Assembly: GCA_002429615.1 (NCBI GenBank)
Contig: DJAN01000099.1
Location: 1 to 43,091, forward strand
Direction: 5' to 3'
DNA from: Lysobacteraceae bacterium UBA6001
GTDB taxonomy: Bacteria; Pseudomonadota; Gammaproteobacteria; Xanthomonadales; Xanthomonadaceae
Length of the DNA: 43,091 nucleotides
Of this stretch, positions 11,467-19,867 are shown one piece after another. The translations under genes were made by a program, and so were the position numbers. How positions within the stretch are numbered: position 1 is the stretch's first letter; every line of letters starts with the position of its first letter. The notes under the pieces are model-generated. The model worked only from the letters and a program-made list of their open reading frames with translations, had not been told where the DNA came from and did no database searches.

Positions 11467-12846
11467 ATGGCCAAGGCGAAGATCGCCTACGTCTGCACCG
11501 AGTGCGGCGCCGAATACAACAAGTGGCAGGGCCAATGCGGTGAATGCGGCGCCTGGAACACGCTCAGCGAGATCGTGCTCGAAAGCGCCACCGCCACCAA
11601 GGCGGCCGCGCCGTCGCGCCGCAGCGGCTGGGCGGGCACGGTGGAGCCGCCGAAGATCACCGCGCTGAAGGACGTGCAGCACAGCGAGCATGCGCGCGTG
11701 TCCACCGGCATCGGCGAGTTCGACCGCGTGCTCGGCGGCGGCCTGGTCGAGGGCGCGGTGGTGCTGGTCGGTGGCGACCCGGGTATCGGCAAGTCGACCC
11801 TGTTGCTGCAGGCGCTGGCGAAGATGGCCGCGCAGCTGCCGGTGCTCTACGTCACCGGCGAGGAATCGCTGGCCCAGGTCGCCGGCCGCGCGGTGCGCCT
11901 GGACCTGCCGCTGGAAGGCCTCAACGCGCTTTCGGAAACCGGCATCGAACAGATCCTGCAGCATGCCAGCGTCGCCCGTCCGAAGCTGATCGTGGCCGAC
12001 TCGGTGCAGACGCTGTGGAGCGAATCGCTCACCGCCGCGCCCGGCTCGGTGAGCCAGGTGCGCGAGAGCGCGGCGCGGCTGGTGCGCTACGCCAAGGAAA
12101 CCGGCACCGCCGTGTTCCTGGTCGGCCACGTCACCAAGGAGGGCGGCATCGCCGGGCCGCGCGTGCTCGAACACATGGTCGATGCGGTGCTGTACTTTGA
12201 AGGCGATGGCGGCAGCCGCTTCCGCATCCTGCGCGCGTTCAAGAACCGCTTCGGCGCGGTCAACGAACTGGGCGTGTTCGCGATGGGCGAGAAGGGCCTG
12301 AAGGAAGTGGCCAACCCCTCCGCGATTTTCCTCTCCGGCGGCAGCACGCACCAGCCGGGCAGCTGCGTGATGGTGACGCGCGAGGGCACGCGCCCGCTGC
12401 TGGTCGAGGTGCAGGCGCTGGTGGACAGCTCGCCGCTGTCCAATCCGCGCCGCGTCGCCGTCGGCCTGGAGCAGAACCGCCTGGCGATGCTGCTGGCGGT
12501 GCTGCATCGCCATGGCGGCGTGCTGGTCGGCGACCAGGACGTGTTCGTCAATGTGGTGGGCGGCATCCGCGTGCAGGAGACCGCGGCCGACCTGCCGGTG
12601 CTGCTGGCGGTGTTGTCCTCGCTGCGCGACCAGCCACTGGCGGAAAAGACCATCGCCTTCGGCGAGGTGGGCCTGTCCGGTGAGATCCGCCCGGTGCCCA
12701 ATGGCGAGGAACGCCTGCGCGAGGCCGCCACGCACGGCTTCAAGCGCGCGATCGTGTCCAAGGCGAACGCGCCCAAGAGCGGCACGGTGAAAGGCATGGA
12801 AGTGATCGCGGTGGAGCGGCTCGCCGAGGCCATCGAGGCGGCCTGA
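11467..12846 (+). CDS. radA: DNA repair protein RadA (Sms)
   Basis: This 459-residue RecA-related ATPase processes recombination intermediates and acts as a branch-migration helicase. The N-terminal zinc finger is C10-x2-C13-x10-C24-x2-C27 (CTECGAEYNKW...CGEC). Walker A is GGDPGIGKST (103-112) and the RadA-specific KNRFG motif is at 259-263. The C-terminal ~150 residues match the Lon-protease-like domain (IRVQETAADLPVLLAVLSSL) with the expected lack of a protease role. The start at 11467 (MAKAKIAYVC) leaves the zinc finger ten residues in, the normal arrangement. Transcription probably starts just after the REP hairpin. Confidence 0.97.
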   Translation: MAKAKIAYVCTECGAEYNKWQGQCGECGAWNTLSEIVLESATATKAAAPSRRSGWAGTVEPPKITALKDVQHSEHARVSTGIGEFDRVLGGGLVEGAVVLVGGDPGIGKSTLLLQALAKMAAQLPVLYVTGEESLAQVAGRAVRLDLPLEGLNALSETGIEQILQHASVARPKLIVADSVQTLWSESLTAAPGSVSQVRESAARLVRYAKETGTAVFLVGHVTKEGGIAGPRVLEHMVDAVLYFEGDGGSRFRILRAFKNRFGAVNELGVFAMGEKGLKEVANPSAIFLSGGSTHQPGSCVMVTREGTRPLLVEVQALVDSSPLSNPRRVAVGLEQNRLAMLLAVLHRHGGVLVGDQDVFVNVVGGIRVQETAADLPVLLAVLSSLRDQPLAEKTIAFGEVGLSGEIRPVPNGEERLREAATHGFKRAIVSKANAPKSGTVKGMEVIAVERLAEAIEAA

Positions 12847-12944
12847 GCCCGCCACGGTGGGTGGGCAGCGGTGCGTTGGTGTGACAAGATGCGCGCGCCG
12901 CGCGAGACGCGGTCCATAAAAACATCATAAGGAGTAGGGGAAAC

Positions 12945-13340
12945 ATGGAGTGGATGCTGTTGCCGATCAAGCGTTATGCCGATTTCTCGGGTCGCTCGCG
13001 GCGCAAGGAATACTGGATGTTCGTGCTGTTCAACCTGCTGCTGCTGGTCGCGTTCGGCGCGCTGATGCTGGTCGGCGCCTTCGTTGGCCGCAGCGACACT
13101 GGCGCCCCGGGTGCGCTGTTCTGGATCGCGCTGACGCTGTATGTCCTGGTCGCGCTGGCGCTGCTCGTGCCGTCGATCGCCGTGCAGGTGCGCCGCTTCC
13201 ATGACCAGGGCCGCTCGGGCTGGTTCTGGCTGATGAACCTGATTCCCTACGTGGGCGGCCTGATCGTGCTGATCTTCATGTGCATGGAAGGCGAGCAGGG
13301 CGACAACGCCTGGGGTACGGATCCCAAGCGCCAGGGCTGA
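12945..13340 (+). CDS. DUF805 membrane protein (131 aa)
   Basis: The sequence MEWMLLPIKRYADFSGRSRR is followed by KEYWMFVLFN, the conserved DUF805 opening. Four hydrophobic segments follow (about 25-50, 65-90, 100-118), and VRRFHDQGRSGWFWLM near residue 85-100 is the second signature. The C-terminus GDNAWGTDPK is also typical. Inner-membrane protein of unknown function. AAGGAGTAGGGG gives a strong ribosome binding site six bases before the ATG. A good terminator follows at 13361. Confidence 0.92.
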   Translation: MEWMLLPIKRYADFSGRSRRKEYWMFVLFNLLLLVAFGALMLVGAFVGRSDTGAPGALFWIALTLYVLVALALLVPSIAVQVRRFHDQGRSGWFWLMNLIPYVGGLIVLIFMCMEGEQGDNAWGTDPKRQG

Positions 13341-13360
13341 GCCTGCGCAATCGGATACGA

Positions 13361-13387
13361 AAAGGGCGGCCATCGGCCGCCCTTTTT
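13361..13387 (+). terminator. Rho-independent terminator after the DUF805 gene
   Basis: AAAGGGCGGCC and GGCCGCCCTTT form an 11-bp stem with loop ATC, running into CTTTTTCAT. It can also serve the minus-strand DUF3606 gene that ends at 13410. Confidence 0.85.
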
Positions 13388-13409
13388 CATTCCGTCGTCG
13401 TCAGGCGTG

Positions 13410-13592
13410 TCAGGGATTGGGCGGCTTGTAATCGCGCAGCTTGGTGGTGGCGGTGCCGACCTCGCGCACCGCCTCCTTCAGCTGGCTCTCGCTCAGCTTC
13501 AGTTCGCGCGCCCACCAGCGCAGTTCCCACTCTTCGTTGATGTTGACGTTGGCCATGTCCTGCGGACGGCGCTCGTCCTGTGGGGTGGTCAT
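13410..13592 (-). CDS. DUF3606 domain protein (60 aa)
   Basis: The core VNINEEWELRWWARELKLSE and QLKEAVREVGTATTKLRDY match the small DUF3606 family (usually 60-80 residues, function unknown, often in stress-linked genes). GGAGAGGAGCAGGCA precedes the ATG. It is the last gene of a likely three-gene minus-strand group (14168 to 13410), with 28 bp between it and the previous gene. Confidence 0.85.
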   Translation of the reverse strand: MTTPQDERRPQDMANVNINEEWELRWWARELKLSESQLKEAVREVGTATTKLRDYKPPNP

Positions 13593-13620
13593 TGCCTGCT
13601 CCTCTCCGAGGCGGGGCGCC

Positions 13621-13878
13621 TCAGGCCAGCTGCGGTTGTGCGGTCAGCTCGAAAACCGTCGGGTACGCATCGGGTTCGGCGGCCGCGCGGCACTCGGACT
13701 GCATGCGCCGGGCGCGCTCGCTGATCGTGGCGTGTTCACCGATCGGCGCGCTGGCGTACAGGCTGGCGAGATGGAAGCCGAGGATTTCCTCGGCACGCTC
13801 ACCTTGGTCGCTGATCAGATGCGGCACCAGCCGCTCGATGCGCGCCAGTTCCTGGTGTACCTGGTAGGGGGTTTTCAT
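13621..13878 (-). CDS. Unknown small protein (85 aa)
   Basis: The protein MKTPYQVHQELARIERLVPH starts at 13878 with GGAGAGCGC just upstream, a good ribosome binding site. It is helical and charged, with an acidic, alanine-rich second half. No recognisable domain, signal peptide or membrane segment. Codon use fits the neighbours. Its start lies 11 bp after the stop of the 92-aa gene and it precedes the DUF3606 gene, so the three are likely cotranscribed. The long upstream open frame (to 14538) overlaps the 92-aa gene out of frame and is not credible. Confidence 0.7.
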   Translation of the reverse strand: MKTPYQVHQELARIERLVPHLISDQGERAEEILGFHLASLYASAPIGEHATISERARRMQSECRAAAEPDAYPTVFELTAQPQLA

Positions 13879-13889
13879 GCGCTCTCCAA

Positions 13890-14168
13890 TTACGTGGGGG
13901 CGCCCAGCCGACGCCAGCAGTCGGCGGCCAGGCGTTCCAGCGCCGGTTGCGAACCCGGCGGCAGGAAGTGGGTCTGCAGGCGGTCGCGGAACATGTCCAG
14001 GCGCTGCGCCTGGCTCGAACGCGGCGCCTGCAGATAGACATCGCAGGCGAGCTTGACCACCGGCGACAGGACGCTGAGCTTGCCCACGCCCATCTGCTCC
14101 TGCGCGTGATGTGCCTGCCAGTGCGCGATCTCGGCCTGCACGTCGATGACGGAAGGATCCCTGCTCAT
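13890..14168 (-). CDS. Unknown small protein (92 aa)
   Basis: MSRDPSVIDVQAEIAHWQAH begins a mainly helical protein with conserved-looking features: HWQAHHAQEQMG, LACDVYLQAP, and RLDMFRDRLQTHF. The spacing of helices suggests a small bundle. No domain is recognised. It is the first of the three-gene minus-strand group with the 85-aa and DUF3606 genes. The ribosome binding site is weak. It starts 244 bp from the divergent 14413 gene; that gap holds nothing I can name apart from ordinary sequence. Confidence 0.65.
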   Translation of the reverse strand: MSRDPSVIDVQAEIAHWQAHHAQEQMGVGKLSVLSPVVKLACDVYLQAPRSSQAQRLDMFRDRLQTHFLPPGSQPALERLAADCWRRLGAPT

Positions 14169-14412
14169 TGGATTCGACTCGCATCGGGATGAGATGACGA
14201 CGCCAGCGTAATGGCATGCATGTCAACGCAGGATCAGCGCGTGCGAGCGCGGACTGTCCGCACGCCTGTTTTGTGGCCGGAAGTGCATGCCGCGATGAAC
14301 AGCTCAGTTTCGTGGTGTTGGCGTGCGCTGACCACGCGGGCTCTGCAGCGTCCCCGATGCGGGCAGGGCGGCATGGCTGGCTGGCGCCACGGGCCATGGT
14401 TATGATCGCGCC

Positions 14413-14733
14413 ATGCCGTTGCGCCATTTCGTCCAAGTGGTCGGTTTCCAGGTGCCGGTAGGCGGTGCCTTCCTGCGCGAGCCGATGCTGGTGATGCTCG
14501 ACCGGGTGCCGGGCGAGCAGTGGCGTGCGGTATTCCAACTGTGCGTCGAGGAGTTGCCGCCCAGCCTGCTGCGCGAGCCGCCGCGTATCGAAGGCGCCGA
14601 GGTGCAGGTGTTTCTGGCGCAGGCGCCGCAGCGCGCGTTGGCGGGGGACATCCGCCGCTTCGTCGAGCGCATCAACCGCATGACCTTCCTGCGCGAGGGC
14701 AGTGCGCTGCGGGCCAGCAACCCCGCGGCCTGA
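14413..14733 (+). CDS. Unknown protein (106 aa)
   Basis: MPLRHFVQVVGFQVPVGGAF starts at 14413. The protein has no membrane segment or signal peptide. Segments LDRVPGEQWRAVFQLCVEEL and VQVFLAQAPQRALAGDIRRF look like a compact alpha/beta fold. Codon use and third-position G/C match neighbours, supporting a real gene. No family recognised. Its stop codon lies inside a hairpin shared with the convergent CcsA-like gene. Confidence 0.6.
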   Translation: MPLRHFVQVVGFQVPVGGAFLREPMLVMLDRVPGEQWRAVFQLCVEELPPSLLREPPRIEGAEVQVFLAQAPQRALAGDIRRFVERINRMTFLREGSALRASNPAA

Positions 14734-14747
14734 GCCGAAGGCTCAGG
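14729..14747. terminator. Hairpin spanning both convergent stop codons
   Basis: CCTGAGCC and GGCTCAGG form a perfect 8-bp stem with loop GAA. The stem contains the TGA of the plus gene (14731) and the stop of the minus gene (14743), in a gap of only nine bases. No T-run follows. Confidence 0.5.
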
Positions 14748-15540
14748 CGGGCTGGATGCCGAGGATCAGTTCCAGCACGAACTTGCTGCCGAAGAACGCC
14801 AGCAGCAGCAGCGCCATGGCGGTCAAGGTCCAATGCACTGCCTTGCCGCCGCGCCAGCCGTAGCGCCAGCGGCCCACCAGCAGCGCGCCGAACACCAGCC
14901 ACGACAGCACGCTGAGCACGGTCTTGTGCAGCAGGCGCTGGGCCAGGAAGTCCTCGACGAACAGCAGGCCGGTCAGCAGGGTCAGGCTCAGCAGCACGAA
15001 ACCCACGGTGATCGTGCGGAACAACAGGGTCTCCAGCTCGGTCAGCGGCGGCAGCGCGCGCAGCCAGCGGTGGAAGTCACGCCGGCGCAGGGCGCGTTCC
15101 TGCAGCCACAGCATCATCGCCAGCAGCGCGGCGATCGCCAGCGTGGCGTAGGCCAGCAGCGCCAGCCAGGCATGTACTTCCAGGCGCCAGCCCAGCGCCG
15201 GGCTCGGTTCATGGCCATGGCCGTGGTAGGCGAGCAGCAGCAGCACGGCCAGCGGGAACACCACCACGCCCAGCGCGGCCATGCGCCCGCGTCCGCCCAC
15301 CAGGGTGGTCAGCGTGGCCATGCCCAGGCCCACCAGCGAGAGCGCGGCGAAGAAGTGCATGTCCGGGCCGCCCGCGGTGCGGGTGGCGACCAGCACGTGG
15401 TACATCGCATGCGCCGCCACGGCACCGCCGGCCGGCAGCAGCCAGCCGTGCGTTGGCCGCCCCTGCCGCGCCATGCTGCCGACGAGCAGCCCGGTGGCAA
15501 CCAGGTAAAGCACGGTGGCGATGAATACGAGGGGCGTCAT
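14743..15540 (-). CDS. CcsA/HemX-like cytochrome c assembly membrane protein (YpjD type, 265 aa)
   Basis: The start at 15540 (MTPLVFIATVLYLVATGLLV) opens an eight-helix inner-membrane protein. HEPSPALGWRLEVHAWLALL and conserved histidines fit the heme-handling helices of the CcsA/HemX superfamily, and LLHKTVLSVLSWLVFGALLV is the family's C-terminal region. In many gammaproteobacteria this gene (ypjD in E. coli) lies divergent to ffh, exactly as here. It lacks the long WWD-bearing loop of true CcmF-type lyases, so a helper role in cytochrome c or membrane-protein homeostasis is inferred. Upstream open frame beyond 15540 is antisense to ffh. Confidence 0.82.
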   Translation of the reverse strand: MTPLVFIATVLYLVATGLLVGSMARQGRPTHGWLLPAGGAVAAHAMYHVLVATRTAGGPDMHFFAALSLVGLGMATLTTLVGGRGRMAALGVVVFPLAVLLLLAYHGHGHEPSPALGWRLEVHAWLALLAYATLAIAALLAMMLWLQERALRRRDFHRWLRALPPLTELETLLFRTITVGFVLLSLTLLTGLLFVEDFLAQRLLHKTVLSVLSWLVFGALLVGRWRYGWRGGKAVHWTLTAMALLLLAFFGSKFVLELILGIQPA

Positions 15541-15623
15541 CGCGCCAGTTTCGCATACCGCGGGCCGCCGTCGCAGGCCCGGATGTCGCGCCCGCCGGGT
15601 CTGCCGGCCGGGTCGGGTGCTGC

Positions 15624-15634
15624 CGCTATAATCA
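15624..15634 (+). promoter_or_regulatory. Candidate ffh promoter -10 region
   Basis: CGCTATAATCA contains a perfect TATAAT (15627-15632), 30 bases before the ffh ATG. No good -35 hexamer is seen at 16-18 bases spacing. The same 11 bases recur before rpsP. Confidence 0.6.
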
Positions 15635-15661
15635 GCGTCCGTTTCCCCTGGCACAGCGCGC

Positions 15662-17047
15662 ATGTTCGAGTCCCTTACCCAACGTCTCTCCGGCACCCTT
15701 GAGCGCCTGCGCGGTCGGGGCCGCCTGACCGAGGAGAACATCCGCGAGGCGACCCGCGAAGTCCGCATCGCCCTGCTGGAGGCCGACGTGGCGCTGCCAG
15801 TGGTGCAGGCGCTGGTGGAGCGCATCAAGGTGCGCGCGGTCGGCCAGGAAGTGCTGAAGTCGCTGACCCCGGGCCAGGCGCTGATCAAGATCGTGCGCGA
15901 CGAGCTGACCGCGGTGATGGGCGCGGCCGCCAGCGACCTCAACCTCAACGTGCCGGCGCCGGCGGTGATCCTGATGGCCGGCCTGCAGGGCGCGGGCAAG
16001 ACCACCACCGTGGGCAAGCTCGCCAAGCACCTGAAGGAAAAGCGCAAGAAGAAGGTGATGGTGGTCAGCGCCGACGTCTATCGTCCGGCTGCGATCGAGC
16101 AGCTGAAGACGCTGGCCGAACAGGTTGGCGTGCTGTTCTTCCCGTCCAGCGCCGAGCAGAAGCCGGAAGCCATCGTCCGCGCCGCCATCGACGATGCGAA
16201 GAAGTCCTTCGTCGACGTGCTGCTGGTCGATACCGCCGGCCGCCTGGCCATCGACGAAGCGATGATGGCCGAGATCAAGGCGCTGCACGCCGCGGTCAAT
16301 CCGGCCGAGACGCTGTTCGTGGTCGACTCGATGACCGGCCAGGACGCGGCCAACACCGCCAAGGCGTTCGGCGAGGCACTGCCGCTGACCGGCGTGGTGC
16401 TGACCAAGACCGACGGTGATGCCCGCGGTGGTGCGGCGCTGTCGGTGCGCTATGTCACCGGCAAGCCGATCAAGTTCGTCGGTACCGGCGAGAAGGTCGA
16501 TGGCCTAGACGTGTTCCATCCCGACCGCGTCGCCAGCCGCATCCTCGACATGGGCGACGTGCTGTCGCTGGTCGAACAGGTCGAGCAGAGCGTGGACCAG
16601 GAAAAGGCGGCCAAGCTCGCCGCCAAGGTCGCCAAGGGCAAGAAGTTCGACCTCAACGATATGAAGGAACAGCTTGAGCAGATGCAGAACATGGGCGGCA
16701 TCGGCGGCCTGATGGACAAGCTGCCGGGCATCGGCAAGATCCCGGACAACGTCAAGGACCAGGTCACCGGCAAGGAAGTGCCGCGGATGATCGCCATCAT
16801 CAATTCGATGACCAAGAAGGAGCGCCGCAACCCGGCGCTGCTCAACGGCTCGCGCCGCGCCCGCATCGCGCGTGGCTCGGGCATGCAGCCGGCCGACGTC
16901 AACAAGCTGATGAAGCAGTATCAGCAGATGGAAAAGATGATGGGCAAGCTCGCCGGTGGCGGCATGAAGGGCATGATGCGCAGCATGCGCGGGATGATGG
17001 GGGGCATGGGCGGTCTCGGCGGCCGCGGCGGACTGCCCTTCCGCTGA
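15662..17047 (+). CDS. ffh: Signal recognition particle protein Ffh
   Basis: The 461-residue GTPase binds 4.5S RNA and signal sequences on nascent chains for delivery to the FtsY receptor. It has the N domain (residues 1-90), GTPase motifs [10 protein letters not shown] (107-116), DTAGR and TKTDGD, and a methionine-rich M domain ending in [14 protein letters not shown]. The C-terminus is glycine-rich. The TGA overlaps the ATG of the next gene by one base (TGATG), so translation is likely coupled. The 4.5S RNA gene itself is not in the window. Confidence 0.97.
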   Translation: MFESLTQRLSGTLERLRGRGRLTEENIREATREVRIALLEADVALPVVQALVERIKVRAVGQEVLKSLTPGQALIKIVRDELTAVMGAAASDLNLNVPAPAVILMAGLQGAGKTTTVGKLAKHLKEKRKKKVMVVSADVYRPAAIEQLKTLAEQVGVLFFPSSAEQKPEAIVRAAIDDAKKSFVDVLLVDTAGRLAIDEAMMAEIKALHAAVNPAETLFVVDSMTGQDAANTAKAFGEALPLTGVVLTKTDGDARGGAALSVRYVTGKPIKFVGTGEKVDGLDVFHPDRVASRILDMGDVLSLVEQVEQSVDQEKAAKLAAKVAKGKKFDLNDMKEQLEQMQNMGGIGGLMDKLPGIGKIPDNVKDQVTGKEVPRMIAIINSMTKKERRNPALLNGSRRARIARGSGMQPADVNKLMKQYQQMEKMMGKLAGGGMKGMMRSMRGMMGGMGGLGGRGGLPFR

Positions 17048-18117
17048 TGCACGCCACGGCGCGCCAGCGGGCGGCGGACTTCGCGCAGCGCTTCGGCTTG
17101 GCGCTGCCGGTGCTGCTGGCACCGATGGCCGGCGCCTGTCCGGTGCCGCTGTCGGCGGCGCTGGCCAATGCCGGCAGCATGGGCGCGATGGGCGCGGTGC
17201 TGTCGAAGCCGGAGGATATCGGCGCATGGATGACGCGTTTCCGCCAGGCCAGCGCGGGTCCCGCGCAGGTCAATCTCTGGCTGCCGGATGCGCTCCCGCG
17301 GCGCGATGCCAGCGCCGAGGCGGCGATGCGCGACTTCCTCGCCCAATGGGGGCCGGCGGTGCCGGCCCAGGCCGGTGACACGACGCCGGCGGATTTCGAT
17401 GCCCAGTTCGATGCCTTGATCGCCGCGCGGCCGGCGGTCGCCTCGACCATCATGGGCGTGCTGGCGTCCTCCCACGTCGCGCGACTGAAAGCGGCCGGCA
17501 TCGCTTGGTTCGCCTGCGCCACCACGCTGGATGAAGCGCGGCGTGCCGAAGCGGCCGGTGCCGACGCGGTGGTCGCGCAGGGATTCGAAGCCGGCGGGCA
17601 TCGCGGGGCGTTCGATCCGGCGGCCGCCGAGCGGCAGCTGGTTGGATTGTTCTCGCTGTTGCCGCGGCTGGTCGACCACCTGTCGATTCCGGTCATCGCC
17701 GCAGGCGGCATCGCTGACGGGCGCGGCATCGCCGCCGCACTGACGCTGGGAGCCAGCGCGGTGCAGATCGGCACCGCGTTCCTGCGCACGCCGGAAGCGG
17801 CCTTGCCTTCGGCATGGGCGGATGCGTTGGCCGCGGCCGAGCCGGAGCACACCACGCCGACCCGCGGCTTCAGTGGGCGCCTGGGGCGCGGCCTGGCCAC
17901 GCCTTACGTGCGTGCGCTGGCGGAATCGGGTGTGGTGCCCGCGCCATATCCGGTGCAGCGCGGGCTGACCGCGCCGATGCGTGCGGCCGCGCTGGAGGCC
18001 AATCGAATCGATGCCATGCAGGCCTGGGCGGGTCAGTCCGCCTGGATGGCGCGCGCGCGCCCGGCCGCCGAGCTGCTCGGCGACTGGTGGGAACAGGCGC
18101 AGGCCCTGCTGCCATGA
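17047..18117 (+). CDS. Nitronate monooxygenase (2-nitropropane dioxygenase family)
   Basis: The 356-residue TIM-barrel flavoprotein has the family start [23 protein letters not shown]-phosphate-binding segments are [13 protein letters not shown] and [12 protein letters not shown], followed by [16 protein letters not shown]. The histidine in EAGGHRG is the catalytic base in characterised members. The family oxidises propionate 3-nitronate and related alkyl nitronates, detoxifying nitro compounds. It starts on the last base of ffh's stop and overlaps the next gene by four bases, so all three form a tight transcription unit. The true substrate is not shown by sequence. Confidence 0.87.
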   Translation: MHATARQRAADFAQRFGLALPVLLAPMAGACPVPLSAALANAGSMGAMGAVLSKPEDIGAWMTRFRQASAGPAQVNLWLPDALPRRDASAEAAMRDFLAQWGPAVPAQAGDTTPADFDAQFDALIAARPAVASTIMGVLASSHVARLKAAGIAWFACATTLDEARRAEAAGADAVVAQGFEAGGHRGAFDPAAAERQLVGLFSLLPRLVDHLSIPVIAAGGIADGRGIAAALTLGASAVQIGTAFLRTPEAALPSAWADALAAAEPEHTTPTRGFSGRLGRGLATPYVRALAESGVVPAPYPVQRGLTAPMRAAALEANRIDAMQAWAGQSAWMARARPAAELLGDWWEQAQALLP

Positions 18118-18911
18118 GTGCGGTGTGGTGCAACGGCCAGCCCGCGGGCGCCGACACCCTGGCCGCCGCCGCGCTGGTCAACTATGGGCACTTCACGTCG
18201 CTGCGCTGTGTCGATGCCGCGGTGCGCGGGCTCGACCTGCACCTGGCGCGGCTGCAGGAAGGCACGCGCGCGCTGTTTGGCAGCGAACTCGACCCGGCGC
18301 GCGTGCGCTTCGAGGCGCGGCAGGCCTGGGAGGCCGCGGGCCACCGCGACGCCTGGCTGCGCTTGACCGTGTTCTCCCGCGCTTTCGACTTCCGCGCTCC
18401 GCTGAAGCCGGTCGCGCCCGATCTGCTGGTCTCGGTCACGCCGGCCACGGATTGGACGGGTTCCCCGCTGCGGGTACGGCCGGTGGTGTTCCGGCGGCAT
18501 CGCCCTGAGATCAAGCACGTCGGCACCTTCGCCCTGTTCGACCTGCGCCGGCAGGCCATGGCCGAGGGCTGGGACGACGCCTTGTTCGTGGATGAGGCGC
18601 GGCAGCTGATCGAAGGCAGCACCTGGAACCTGGGGTTCTGGGACGGGCAGGGCGTCACCTGGCCGGCCGGACCGGCCCTGCGGGGTACCCAGGAACGCCT
18701 GCTGCAACGGGGCCTGGAGGCGCTGGGCGTGCCACAGCGGATCCGCCCGCTGGGGCTGGATGAACTCGAGGGTTTCGGCGCGGCCTTCGCCTGCAATGCG
18801 CGGGGGGTGCGGGCGATCGGCGCGGTGGGCGGACAGGCATTCAGTGCCGCGGAAGGCTGGGAAAGCCTGCTGGCGCAGGCCCTGGCGGCCTGCCCGTGGC
18901 AGCCGCTCTAG
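18114..18911 (+). CDS. Class IV aminotransferase family protein (PLP enzyme, 265 aa)
   Basis: The ATG at 18114 overlaps the previous stop (ATGA). [20 protein letters not shown] is the N-terminal class IV fold element. The PLP lysine is Lys134 ([13 protein letters not shown]), and the phosphate-binding glutamate is Glu167 ([10 protein letters not shown]). The length (265) and short N-domain fit 4-amino-4-deoxychorismate lyase or D-amino acid/branched-chain aminotransferases, which cannot be told apart here. Together with the nitronate enzyme it sits between ffh and rpsP, where these genes are often adjacent in other bacteria. Confidence 0.8.
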   Translation: MSAVWCNGQPAGADTLAAAALVNYGHFTSLRCVDAAVRGLDLHLARLQEGTRALFGSELDPARVRFEARQAWEAAGHRDAWLRLTVFSRAFDFRAPLKPVAPDLLVSVTPATDWTGSPLRVRPVVFRRHRPEIKHVGTFALFDLRRQAMAEGWDDALFVDEARQLIEGSTWNLGFWDGQGVTWPAGPALRGTQERLLQRGLEALGVPQRIRPLGLDELEGFGAAFACNARGVRAIGAVGGQAFSAAEGWESLLAQALAACPWQPL

Positions 18912-18929
18912 CCGGGGAAGCCGTCCGGC

Positions 18930-18958
18930 TTGGCTTGGCGCCGGGTGCCCGCTATAAT
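18930..18958 (+). promoter_or_regulatory. Sigma-70 promoter for rpsP-rimM-trmD
   Basis: TTGGCT (18930-18935), a 17-base spacer and TATAAT (18953-18958) form a strong promoter 51 bases before the rpsP ATG. It allows S16 expression independent of ffh. The local context CGCTATAATCA is identical to that before ffh. Confidence 0.8.
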
Positions 18959-19009
18959 CACCGGCTTACCTCGCCATCCTGGCGACTGGGCAACACAGGA
19001 ACTACTGAA

Positions 19010-19270
19010 ATGGTCAAGATTCGCCTGACCCGTGGCGGCGCCAAGAAGCGTCCGTTCTACCACATCATCGTGTCGGACGTGCGCGCTGCGCGCGACGGCC
19101 GCAACATCGAGCGTCTGGGTTACTACAACCCGGTGGCGCAGGGCGCCGAGCAGCGCATCGTGCTGGACCTGGCCCGCGTTGACCATTGGGTCAAGAACGG
19201 CGCCCAGCTGACCGACAAGGTTCGCAACCTGGTGAAGGAAGCGACCAAGGCCCAGGCCGTCGCGGCCTGA
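19010..19270 (+). CDS. rpsP: 30S ribosomal protein S16
   Basis: The 86-residue protein begins [20 protein letters not shown] and contains [14 protein letters not shown], standard S16 features. It binds 16S rRNA early in 30S assembly. ACAGGAAC lies nine to ten bases before the ATG. It heads the conserved rpsP-rimM-trmD-rplS order. A small hairpin (19278-19298) separates it from rimM. Confidence 0.98.
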   Translation: MVKIRLTRGGAKKRPFYHIIVSDVRAARDGRNIERLGYYNPVAQGAEQRIVLDLARVDHWVKNGAQLTDKVRNLVKEATKAQAVAA

Positions 19271-19277
19271 TCCTGGA

Positions 19278-19298
19278 GGGGCCGCCCCGCGCGGCCCC
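19278..19298 (+). promoter_or_regulatory. Intercistronic hairpin between rpsP and rimM
   Basis: GGGGCCGC and GCGGCCCC make an 8-bp stem with a CCCGC loop, ten bases before the rimM ATG. A GGAGGG purine run overlaps the left arm, so the structure could lower rimM translation. No T-run follows, so termination is unlikely. Confidence 0.5.
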
Positions 19299-19307
19299 AT
19301 CAGCTGC

Positions 19308-19823
19308 ATGATGAAAGATTCCGAGCGCCGCATCCTGCTGGGCAGGATTGTCGGCGCTTTTGGCATTCGTGGCGAAGCCAAGCTCGAGTCCTGGACCGAG
19401 CCGCGCGTGTCCATCTTCCGCTACCAGCCCTGGATCCTGCGCGCCCTGAACGGGGAAGAGCGGGAGCTGACCGGGGCGCGTGGCCGTGAGTCGGGCAAGC
19501 ACCTCACCGCGTCCCTGCCGGGCGTGACCGACCGCGACGTGGTCGAGGCCATGCGTGGCACCGAAATCTTCGTGCCGCGCAGCGCGTTGCCGCCGCCGAA
19601 TGCGGACGAGTACTACTGGGTCGACCTCGAAGGCCTGGCGGTGTCCACGCTGGAAGGTGTCGAGCTGGGCACGGTGTCGCACCTGTTCTCCACCGGCGCC
19701 AATGACGTGATGGCGGTGCGCGGTGATCGCGAGCGGCTGATTCCGTTCGTGCAGCCGGACTTCGTGCAGTCGGTCGATTTCGAGGCCAACCGGATCGTGG
19801 TCGACTGGGATCCGGAGTTCTGA
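19308..19823 (+). CDS. rimM: Ribosome maturation factor RimM
   Basis: The 171-residue protein starts [39 protein letters not shown] is the RimM N-terminal beta-barrel, and [20 protein letters not shown] with [12 protein letters not shown] form the PRC-barrel domain. It helps process 16S rRNA and assemble the 30S head with S19. Two tandem ATG codons (19308 and 19311) are possible starts. The nearest purine-rich sequence is locked in the intercistronic hairpin, which may explain lower output than rpsP. Confidence 0.96.
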   Translation: MMKDSERRILLGRIVGAFGIRGEAKLESWTEPRVSIFRYQPWILRALNGEERELTGARGRESGKHLTASLPGVTDRDVVEAMRGTEIFVPRSALPPPNADEYYWVDLEGLAVSTLEGVELGTVSHLFSTGANDVMAVRGDRERLIPFVQPDFVQSVDFEANRIVVDWDPEF

Positions 19824-19867
19824 TTTTTCCGCCGGCCGCGCCGGCATCGCCACGGATCGACCCGCCC

